Origin: Aliarcobacter thereius LMG 24486
GTDB lineage: Bacteria > Campylobacterota > Campylobacteria > Campylobacterales > Arcobacteraceae
Length of the DNA: 64,000 nucleotides
Assembly: GCF_004214815.1 (NCBI RefSeq)
Contig: NZ_CP035926.1
Location: forward strand, 1-64,000
Direction: 5' to 3'
In this document: positions 1 through 8,811 of the stretch, piece by piece
Position numbering within the stretch: the stretch's first letter is position 1
How the letters are laid out: each line of letters begins with the position of its first letter
Made by a program: the position numbers and the translations under genes
Notes under the pieces: model-generated
What the model saw: only the letters and a program-made list of their open reading frames with translations
Database searches by the model: none
What the model was told of the DNA's origin: nothing

Positions 1-1311
1 ATGACACAAAAAGAGTTTTTAGTAAATATCCAAAAAGAGACAAATTCTATTGATTTTGATAGATATTTTAAACAACTAAATTTAAAAAAGCTATCACTTG
101 AAGAAAATATTGCTATATTTGAAGTAGCAAATAGATATATTGCTGCTTGGATAAAAAATAAATTTGAAGAAAATTTAAAAGATTTTTTTGAAAAATATAG
201 TAGTTTTAAACCAGAAATTGAGCTAAGAATCGCTGGTGAAAGAAAATTAAAAAAACAAAATGAACTACAAATTCAAAATCAAACTCCTGAAAGTACTATT
301 TTAAATCCTTCATATACATTTAACTCTTTTGTTGTTGGACCATCAAATCAAATGGCTTATAATGCAGCACTTGCTGTTTCAAATAAACCAGGAATTCAAT
401 ATAATCCACTTTTTATTTATGGTGGAACAGGACTTGGGAAAACACATATTTTACAAGCTATTGGAAATAAAGCTTTAGAAAATGACAAAACAGTAATTTA
501 TGTAACAATCGAACAATTTATGAATGATTATACATTTTCTCTAAAAAATAAAAATATGGAACATTTTAGAACAAAATATAGAAATTGTGATTTATTACTT
601 ATAGATGATGTTCAATTTTTAAGTGGAAAAGAACAGACTCAAGAGGAATTTTTCCATACTTTTAATGAGCTTCATAATGCAAAAAAACAAATTGTTATGA
701 CAAGTGATAGATTACCTTCACAAATTGCTGGTTTAGTTGATAGATTAAAATCAAGATTTGAATGGGGACTTACAACTGATATTCAAATTCCAAGACTTGA
801 AACAAAAATTGCAATTATTGAGAAAAAAAGTGAGCTAAATGGTATTAATCTTTCAAGAGAAATTATATCTTTTATAGCTACAACTTTAGATAGTTCTATA
901 AGAGAAATTGAAGGTGTTCTAATAAGAATAAATGCTAGTGCATCACTTCTTAATCAAGAGATAAATCTTGCAATGGTTCAAAATCTTTTGAAAGATCAAA
1001 TAAAAGAGAATAAAGAGAATATAAAACTTCCAGATATTATTAGCTTAGTTGCAAGTGAATTAAATATAAAACCAAGTGATATAAAATCTAAAAAAAGAAC
1101 TTCAGCAGTTGCAAATGCTAGAAGAGTTGTAATATATCTTGCAAGAGAATTAACTCATAATTCAATGCCTGATATTGCAAAATTTTTAGATATGAAAGAT
1201 CATAGTTCTATTTCACATAATGTGAAAAAAACTACTGAACTTATGAATAGTGATGAAAATTTTAAGTTAGTTATTCAAAATTTAAAGAATAAATTAATAA
1301 ATAAGGAGTAG
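1..1311 (+). CDS. dnaA: Chromosomal replication initiator DnaA
   Basis: DnaA is the AAA+ ATPase that binds DnaA boxes at oriC and opens the duplex. The 436 residues are full length for the family. Visible in order are an N-terminal domain (about 1-80), a short linker, the Walker A motif GGTGLGKTH at 141-149, Walker B LLIDDVQF at about 198-205, and the C-terminal DNA-binding domain with the DnaA signature DHSSISHNV at about 400-408. The ATG is the first base of the window, so its promoter and upstream origin elements are outside. dnaN follows after 148 bp that hold origin-like motifs. Confidence 0.99.
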   Translation: MTQKEFLVNIQKETNSIDFDRYFKQLNLKKLSLEENIAIFEVANRYIAAWIKNKFEENLKDFFEKYSSFKPEIELRIAGERKLKKQNELQIQNQTPESTILNPSYTFNSFVVGPSNQMAYNAALAVSNKPGIQYNPLFIYGGTGLGKTHILQAIGNKALENDKTVIYVTIEQFMNDYTFSLKNKNMEHFRTKYRNCDLLLIDDVQFLSGKEQTQEEFFHTFNELHNAKKQIVMTSDRLPSQIAGLVDRLKSRFEWGLTTDIQIPRLETKIAIIEKKSELNGINLSREIISFIATTLDSSIREIEGVLIRINASASLLNQEINLAMVQNLLKDQIKENKENIKLPDIISLVASELNIKPSDIKSKKRTSAVANARRVVIYLARELTHNSMPDIAKFLDMKDHSSISHNVKKTTELMNSDENFKLVIQNLKNKLINKE

Positions 1312-1459
1312 AAGTAAGTAAATGTGTGAAAAGATGTGAATATAAAAATAGTTTTATTCACTATCTAAACTATCCAAATCTTGGTGGTTTAAAAGGTATT
1401 TTCATCTTTTCACATGACCTACTACTAATACTAAAGAAATAAACTAAATAGGAGAAAAA
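1312..1459. other. Candidate oriC (dnaA-dnaN intergenic DnaA boxes)
   Basis: This 148-bp gap carries four copies of the GTGAA/TTCAC pentamer, which is the core of DnaA boxes reported for Campylobacterota. They are at 1326-1330 and 1336-1340 (GTGAA, one helical turn apart) and at 1357-1361 and 1409-1413 (TTCAC). The outer ones sit in a perfect 12-bp inverted repeat, TGTGAAAAGATG at 1325-1336 and CATCTTTTCACA at 1403-1414. The rest is AT-rich. The dnaA-dnaN gap is a usual oriC site. A second origin part upstream of dnaA cannot be judged here. Confidence 0.6.
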
Positions 1460-2530
1460 ATGAAGTTGGTAATAAACAAACAAGTGTTAGAAAATGTTGT
1501 TAGCTCAATGCAAGCATTTTTAGAGAAAAAAGATTCTAGTGCAATAACTTCTCACATATATCTTGAAATCATAAATAATAGATTAATTGCTAAAGCAACT
1601 GATTATGAAATTGGTTTTGAAACATTTGTAGAAAATATATCAAACTATGAAGATGGAAAAACAACTGTAAATGGTGTTAATTTATTAAGTTTTATTAAAA
1701 GATTAAAAAACGAAGATATATCTTTAGAAACAAGTTCAAGTAATTTAATAATAAAACAAAATAAATCTATATTTAAATTACCAACTTATGATGCAAATGA
1801 ATTTCCAACTATTAATAAATATGAAAATTTAAAAGAGTTATCAATATCTATCTCAAATTTTATGAATTCAATTAAAAAAATATCTCCAGCAATTGATAGT
1901 AATAATCCAAAATTTGAATTAAATGGTGCTTTAATAGATATTAAAAGTCAGAAAATAAATTTTTGTGCAACTGATACTAGACGATTAGCTTTAACTCATT
2001 TAGAAAATATGTCAAATGATGAAGCACAATTAATAATTCCTAAAAAAGCTATATTTGAAATTCAAAAACTATTTTTAGATGAAGCAAAAATATCTTATGA
2101 TAATACTAATTTAGTAATATCAAATGAAAATAGTACTTTCTTTACAAAATTAATAAATGGAAAATATCCAGATTATGAAAGAATTATTCCTACAAATCTA
2201 AAATACAATATATTTATTCCAAAAAATAGTGTAGTTGAATCAATAAAACTAATTACTTCTTTATCTTCAAATATAAAAATTACATTTACAAAAAATGCTA
2301 TTTTATTTGAATCTTTAGATGAAGATAGTGTTGCAAATACACAAATAGATATTGATTTAAATATAGAAAAAGATTTTTACATTGCTGTAAATGCTAAATA
2401 TATTTTAGATTTCTTCTCAATGTCAAATAGTGAGAAAGTAAGAATTGGATTTAATGAATCAAATCTTCCTTTCTATTTAGAAGATAATAAATTTATAACA
2501 ATTGTAATGCCAATTGTTTTAGAAAAATAA
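1460..2530 (+). CDS. dnaN: DNA polymerase III sliding clamp, beta subunit
   Basis: The beta clamp is the ring-shaped processivity factor that tethers Pol III to DNA. The 356 residues fit the usual size and the three-fold repeated clamp domain layout. Recognisable segments include FPTIN near 112, the stretch around CATDTRRLALTH near 170, and the C-terminal VMPIVL that ends clamp proteins. A clear AGGAG ribosome site lies 6 bases before the ATG. It sits in the standard dnaA-dnaN-gyrB order, directly downstream of the presumed origin, and is probably co-transcribed with gyrB 25 bp downstream. Confidence 0.98.
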   Translation: MKLVINKQVLENVVSSMQAFLEKKDSSAITSHIYLEIINNRLIAKATDYEIGFETFVENISNYEDGKTTVNGVNLLSFIKRLKNEDISLETSSSNLIIKQNKSIFKLPTYDANEFPTINKYENLKELSISISNFMNSIKKISPAIDSNNPKFELNGALIDIKSQKINFCATDTRRLALTHLENMSNDEAQLIIPKKAIFEIQKLFLDEAKISYDNTNLVISNENSTFFTKLINGKYPDYERIIPTNLKYNIFIPKNSVVESIKLITSLSSNIKITFTKNAILFESLDEDSVANTQIDIDLNIEKDFYIAVNAKYILDFFSMSNSEKVRIGFNESNLPFYLEDNKFITIVMPIVLEK

Positions 2531-2543
2531 AAATATCAAATAA

Positions 2544-4877
<2,334 letters not shown>

Positions 4878-4904
4878 TTAAACTTTATTTAGGGGGAGTT
4901 TGAT

Positions 4905-5489
4905 TTGAAAAAACTTGTTAGTACAAAAGAAGCTTCAGAAATTTTAGGAATTTCTGTTCAAGGGGTTCATTATCGTATTAAAAGAAATCAACTCCAATCT
5001 GAAACAAAAGATGGAAAAATATTTGTATATATAGATGAAATAGATCAAAAATATACAAATAAAAAAGATAATAAAGATGAACAAAATATTATTGCAAATT
5101 TAAAAGACGAACAAATTCTAATCTTAAAAAAATCACTTAAATACCTTAAAAAAATGCATGATAAAGAGATAAAAAGACTTGAAAATAGTCATAAAATGGC
5201 AATTGATGTATTTAATAGTGAAATAAAACTTTTACAAAGTGCTTTTAATGAGATGAGAACAGTTTATAAAAATGAAATAGAGTATAAAAAAGATAAAACT
5301 TCTGAAAATAGAAGTGAGTTTTTAACTTTAAAAGAGTTTTTTATTATTTTAAAGAAAGCTTCAAAAAGTGATATTGAAATAAAAGATATTATAATTAATT
5401 CTATAAAAAATGATGATAAAAGATTTATCTATAATAAAAATAGTAAAAAAATATTAATTTATAGGGATGATTTTAAAGATTTATTTTAA
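4905..5489 (+). CDS. Helix-turn-helix DNA-binding protein with coiled coil
   Basis: The first 45 residues look like an excisionase/MerR-type helix-turn-helix (STKEASEILGISVQGVHYRI, then a wing with KDGKIFVYIDE). A long charged helical region, about 60-125, is probably a coiled coil, and the C-terminus is unfamiliar. The start is TTG at 4905, placed 7 bases after a strong GGGGGAG ribosome site. It lies 27 bp after gyrB and may be co-transcribed. A target-binding role is likely but no target can be named. The family is common in this position in Arcobacter as far as I recall. Confidence 0.75.
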   Translation: MKKLVSTKEASEILGISVQGVHYRIKRNQLQSETKDGKIFVYIDEIDQKYTNKKDNKDEQNIIANLKDEQILILKKSLKYLKKMHDKEIKRLENSHKMAIDVFNSEIKLLQSAFNEMRTVYKNEIEYKKDKTSENRSEFLTLKEFFIILKKASKSDIEIKDIIINSIKNDDKRFIYNKNSKKILIYRDDFKDLF

Positions 5490-5490
5490 A

Positions 5491-5671
5491 AGAAGTTTAG
5501 CACTCCTTCCCAGATACCCAATCACAACTCTAAAAAAGGTGCCTTGCTATGTTCCCATCCTGGGGCGTTGTCTTTAGTAAAGTTTGAAAAGGTCTAAAAA
5601 GGAGCATTCAAAACACTATTTTGTGTTCTCAATGCTACTTTAAAAGACGGTTATTCTAACTAAAATATCTT
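5491..5671 (-). ncRNA. Candidate minus-strand structured RNA (4.5S-like size, identity unresolved)
   Basis: The stretch is much richer in G+C than its surroundings, typical of structured RNA in an AT-rich genome. Read on the minus strand, 5604-5593 pairs with 5514-5503 as a continuous 12-bp helix with three G-U pairs. On the plus strand those three become A-C mismatches, so the fold favours minus-strand RNA. Inner short helices are 5571-5567 with 5528-5524 and 5566-5564 with 5543-5541. The roughly 100-nt hairpin matches a small SRP (4.5S) RNA in size, but I cannot see the canonical GGAA tetraloop core. A perfect minus-strand TATAAT lies at 5683-5678. Confidence 0.45.
5596..5636 (-). terminator. 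Hairpin with minus-strand U-tract
   Basis: The arms AGCATT (5603-5608) and AATGCT (5631-5636), plus AACAC (5612-5616) and GTGTT (5623-5627), form a hairpin with a TATTTT loop. On the minus strand it is followed by CC and five T (5600-5596), so it could end transcripts arriving from the right, including readthrough from the gene ending at 6103 or a short RNA started at about 5671. On the plus strand there is no T-tract. The T-run is also the 5' arm of the structured RNA, so the two foldings compete. Confidence 0.4.
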
Positions 5672-5693
5672 TAATTTATTATAAAAGAGAAGA

Positions 5694-6101
5694 ATGACAT
5701 ATTTTATACTTTTTATTTCTGCATTTTTATCTGCAACTTTGCTTCCATTTGGAAGTGAAGCACTTTTAATATATGATATAAAAGCTGGTTATAACATCTA
5801 TTTACTTCTATTCTTTGGAACTTTAGGAAATAGTTTAGGTTCAGTTTTAAACTATTATTTGGGCTTAAAAGGTGAAGAATATTTAATAAAAAAGAGATTA
5901 ATAAATATAAAATATATAGATATTTGTAAAAAATACTTTGATAAATATGGTGGTATATCTATTTTATTTGTATGGTTACCAATAATTGGAGATCCTATTA
6001 CTTTTGTAGCTGGTATTTTGAAATACAATTTTAAGAAATTTTTAGTTTTGCTAGTAATATCAAAGCTAAGTAGATATCTATTTATAGCTTTGATAATTTG
6101 A
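5694..6101 (+). CDS. YqaA/DedA-like inner membrane protein
   Basis: A 135-residue membrane protein with about three to four hydrophobic segments. It resembles YqaA and the wider DedA/VTT group: FGSEALLI near 20, GNSLGSVLNYYLG near 48, YFDKYGGISILFVWLPIIGDPITFVAG at about 82-109. DedA-type proteins have been linked to lipid flipping and envelope stability, but YqaA itself has no firm role. The start is ATG 5694 with a purine-rich AGAGAAG just upstream. It converges with the minus-strand block, with one base between the two stops. Confidence 0.7.
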   Translation: MTYFILFISAFLSATLLPFGSEALLIYDIKAGYNIYLLLFFGTLGNSLGSVLNYYLGLKGEEYLIKKRLINIKYIDICKKYFDKYGGISILFVWLPIIGDPITFVAGILKYNFKKFLVLLVISKLSRYLFIALII

Positions 6102-6102
6102 T

Positions 6103-6609
6103 TTAAATTTTACCTACAATGATTTTTTCAAGCCATTTTATATGTCTTGGACCATTTCTTATATCATCAATACTTATAAGTGCAATTTTACCTTGATAAT
6201 CTTCAAGATATTTTCCATTTTTCTTATAAAAAACTATTATATTATCTCCTAGTTTTGTATTAAAAATTTCATTATATGAAAATATAGCCTCATAACCATC
6301 ACTTGAAATTGCCTGAATATATATTTTGTTAAAATCTTTTCTACTATTTATATCTATTACTGCTTTATCTAATAAATCTTTTAATAAAACACCTTCATAG
6401 CTCTTTACATTATCTTTTGTTTCACCACTCATACAAATAACAGGAGTTGAACCACTTTTAAAATAACTTAGTTTTTCAAGTTCTTTTACATCTAAGTTTA
6501 ATTTATTTAAAACAAGACCAGAGATTTCAAGATTTTTTGATACTTTATAGTTATTTTCATTTGAAAATAAAAATAAAGATAGAAGTAAAAGAAAAGCTAA
6601 GCTTCTCAT
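6103..6609 (-). CDS. Secreted molybdopterin-fold (sulfite-oxidase-like) small protein
   Basis: 168 residues with an N-terminal signal peptide (about 1-17, cleavage near FLFS). The rest resembles the oxidoreductase molybdopterin-binding fold: a Cys at 59 in PVICMSG, where the sulfite oxidase family has its Mo-ligating Cys, followed by YEGVLLKDLL near 70, and a C-terminal GPRHIKWLEKI. It is much shorter than catalytic family members and may bind a metal or pterin without being an enzyme. It is the last gene of the long minus-strand block that starts with modE, and overlaps the upstream methyltransferase by 4 bp, which supports a molybdenum link. Confidence 0.65.
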   Translation of the reverse strand: MRSLAFLLLLSLFLFSNENNYKVSKNLEISGLVLNKLNLDVKELEKLSYFKSGSTPVICMSGETKDNVKSYEGVLLKDLLDKAVIDINSRKDFNKIYIQAISSDGYEAIFSYNEIFNTKLGDNIIVFYKKNGKYLEDYQGKIALISIDDIRNGPRHIKWLEKIIVGKI

Positions 6610-7412
6610 TTATTTACTTCCCAAGAGATAAATGCCCAAGTTAATCCCTCTTTTTCTATTTTATTTTTATAAGTAGTATTAAAATATTCTCTTAAAATTT
6701 TTTCCTCTTTTTTAGACATTTCGCCTAAACTCCATTTCAAGCTTTGTATAAATCCATCTTCATCAGGAGAATCAAATTTAGAGTTTTTTGTCTCTATAAA
6801 ATCAACTTTTGCAAATATTCCCATACTGTGAAGTGTATTTACTAAATATATATAATCAGGTCTTGGAATAATATCTCTTTTTATTTGAGCTAAAATCTCT
6901 TTATCTATAAAACTTCCACCAACTTTTGTAGTTATATAAACTCTTTTATTTGCTTTACTATTTAATTTTTTTAAAGCTTTTTTAATATCTTTTACTTCCA
7001 TTGACCTACTAGCAACTACAATATCAGCGTTTGGAACATCGTCCCAAGAGTCATACCAAGATTTATTTATAGTTTTTAGATTTTTTACATCTCTTTCTTT
7101 TGCATTTTGTTCTGCATAATTTAGCATCTCTTTTGAATAATCAAGTGCATAAACACTTTTAAGTTTATCTGCAAGTGCTAAAGATATTGTTGCTGGTCCA
7201 CTTCCTACATCAAGTAAAGTTTCACAACTACTTAAATCAACTCTACTTATAAACTCTTTTGTATAAGGACTATTTACAACATTTTCACTAAAATGCTTTG
7301 CTTTTTTATCCCAATCTCCACTATTTTTACTTTTAAAAGTAGAGTTTTTCATCTGTTTTTTATATAGTTTAGAAAAAGCTAATTTTTCTAAATTTGTTTT
7401 TGCTAATGCCAT
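6606..7412 (-). CDS. Class I SAM-dependent methyltransferase
   Basis: 268 residues with a Rossmann methyltransferase core: motif I LLDVGSGPATISLAL at about 67-81, the acidic end of strand 2 (ALDYSKEML) near 94, and a motif II-like segment ADIVVASRSMEV near 131. The substrate cannot be read from sequence. Methyltransferases of this kind often sit beside FecBCD-type ABC importers and TonB receptors in Campylobacterota, as here. Start and stop codons overlap with both neighbours, so it is part of the same operon. Modification of an imported metallophore or corrinoid-like ligand is possible, but this is inference. Confidence 0.75.
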   Translation of the reverse strand: MALAKTNLEKLAFSKLYKKQMKNSTFKSKNSGDWDKKAKHFSENVVNSPYTKEFISRVDLSSCETLLDVGSGPATISLALADKLKSVYALDYSKEMLNYAEQNAKERDVKNLKTINKSWYDSWDDVPNADIVVASRSMEVKDIKKALKKLNSKANKRVYITTKVGGSFIDKEILAQIKRDIIPRPDYIYLVNTLHSMGIFAKVDFIETKNSKFDSPDEDGFIQSLKWSLGEMSKKEEKILREYFNTTYKNKIEKEGLTWAFISWEVNK

Positions 7413-7876
7413 TATTTCTCCTTTGTTATATTTTTTAAATGATCTTCTATGATTATTATAAACAGTTTCTGAGGCTGAAAATCATTGTTATCTGCAATAT
7501 CTTGTAAAGTATCATCAAAGTTTTTGAAATCAAAATTGATATCTTTTAATACTTTTTCAACTCTTTTTTTATCTAAATTCAATTTTTTAATTAAATTACT
7601 TAAAGAGTTTAAACTTAAGTTATCTAAAGAGTTATGAAAATCATATTTTTTATTTTTTGAATTTTTTTTAAAACTCTCTTTTAATAGCTTCAAAACTCTC
7701 TTTTTTCTAAGAAAAATATGAGATATTAATGAGATTATAAAAATTGATATTGAAATTAAATGAATTTTTATATAGTTTTCACCTTCCAATATGAAGTAAC
7801 CACTAAAAAGTGCTGTAAATAAACTAAAAATTAGTATGAAAATAACAAAAACTCTAATACGAATACTATTTATCAA
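7412..7876 (-). CDS. Uncharacterised two-TM membrane protein
   Basis: 154 residues, not recognised. Two hydrophobic segments near the N-terminus (about 7-29 and 35-52) are separated by a short loop. A basic, Lys-rich cytoplasmic region of about 100 residues follows, rich in Asn, Asp and Leu and probably helical. It overlaps the Cys-rich small protein upstream by 11 bp and touches the methyltransferase start by 1 bp, so it is translationally coupled within the operon. It might anchor or regulate a soluble partner of the block. No function is claimed. Confidence 0.6.
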   Translation of the reverse strand: MINSIRIRVFVIFILIFSLFTALFSGYFILEGENYIKIHLISISIFIISLISHIFLRKKRVLKLLKESFKKNSKNKKYDFHNSLDNLSLNSLSNLIKKLNLDKKRVEKVLKDINFDFKNFDDTLQDIADNNDFQPQKLFIIIIEDHLKNITKEK

Positions 7877-8069
7877 ATAAAACCCTTTTTGTACAGATAA
7901 AACTATCTTTTGTCCATCTTCTATAAAGGCAATTGTAACAAGATTTTATATCTAAAGATGTTATGCACTCTTCTTCATCAACATCTTGTTTAAACTCTTT
8001 ACAAACAGCCTTTATAGCTTCTTTAAAACTTTTTTTACCAAATAAAAATATATTTTTATTATCAAACAT
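7866..8069 (-). CDS. Small Cys-rich protein (putative metal-binding)
   Basis: 67 residues with five Cys: two in the middle (C23 and C35) and a C-terminal set, CYNC at 45-48 and C59, spaced like a small zinc or iron-sulfur knuckle. It is basic at the C-terminus and has no signal peptide. The start ATG overlaps the stop of the TiaS-like gene (TAATG), which suggests translational coupling and perhaps a physical partnership. TiaS itself carries a zinc ribbon that the neighbouring protein lacks, so this could supply that part in trans; that is speculation. Confidence 0.65.
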   Translation of the reverse strand: MFDNKNIFLFGKKSFKEAIKAVCKEFKQDVDEEECITSLDIKSCYNCLYRRWTKDSFICTKRVLFDK

Positions 8070-8803
8070 TAGTATATTGCCAACTCTTCTTTATTTAATG
8101 GAAGATAAAACTCATTTGAATCTTTTATTAGAAGTGTTTTTTTATTGTTTTTTAGTATCCATTTTAAACTAGAATCATCAAAAAATATTTCTTTTGATAA
8201 ATCTAATTTTTGATTATTAGGAAGTTTTATATCATCAATTATCTTATCTTCTAAAAGCTCTTTTGCATTTAATTTTTGAGCTTTTAATTTTACTTTTCCT
8301 CTTAATCTTCCATCATTTCCACTAAGTCTTAAAGCAATACCAGCCAAAGCTCCTATTATTCCATTTCCCTCATTTTTTATCTCTTTTAAAAATATATTTT
8401 GCTCTTTTGCAAGATTATATGCAATTTTTTTATTTAAAACTTTATTCTTTGCATCAAAACCATAATTTATTAGTTGTTTAATATCTTTTATATCTTTTTC
8501 GAAAACCATAGCAACTCCACCACTTGATGATGGAGCACTTATATTTGAAACATAATTTAAAATATATTTTTTTATATCTTCAAACTCTTTTAAAAATAAA
8601 TCACATGTAAAACACATTGAACTATTGTGAGAAGTATAAGGTATATCTTCATGTAAAAATAGTTGATGTCTTGTTATAGCACTTGTATTTGAGTATTTTT
8701 CTCTTATATATTTTGCAATATTTTCACAAATTTCTCCAGTTGAGATAAAATATCCTATCTCATCTGTATCATCAATTGCTATAAATGTTTTAAATTTTTC
8801 CAT
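8069..8803 (-). CDS. TiaS-like (tRNA-Ile2 agmatinylcytidine synthetase family) domain protein
   Basis: 244 residues. The N-terminus carries the AIDDTD motif at 9-14, followed by a TG and a region with HEDIPYTSHN, and the second half has NEGNGIIGALAGIALRL near 141. Both match archaeal TiaS, whose kinase-like domain begins with IDDTD and contains a GxIGALA segment. The zinc ribbon and OB-fold of full TiaS are absent. Bacteria use TilS and lysidine for tRNA-Ile2, so the substrate here is probably different. It sits 8 bp after a TonB receptor and before a Cys-rich protein. The call rests on motif recall, not on a search. Confidence 0.65.
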   Translation of the reverse strand: MEKFKTFIAIDDTDEIGYFISTGEICENIAKYIREKYSNTSAITRHQLFLHEDIPYTSHNSSMCFTCDLFLKEFEDIKKYILNYVSNISAPSSSGGVAMVFEKDIKDIKQLINYGFDAKNKVLNKKIAYNLAKEQNIFLKEIKNEGNGIIGALAGIALRLSGNDGRLRGKVKLKAQKLNAKELLEDKIIDDIKLPNNQKLDLSKEIFFDDSSLKWILKNNKKTLLIKDSNEFYLPLNKEELAIY

Positions 8804-8811
8804 TTTTTTGC

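Noticed and set aside
5503-5604. A firm call of 4.5S (SRP) RNA on the minus strand
   Set aside because: Size, hairpin shape and an AAGGCA stretch fit, but I could not find the conserved GGAA-type tetraloop with AGCAG. Listed as unresolved RNA instead.
7963-8172. Plus-strand ORF opposite the Cys-rich and TiaS-like genes
   Set aside because: No ribosome site, hydrophobic low-complexity product typical of antisense frames in AT-rich DNA, and well-supported genes on the other strand.
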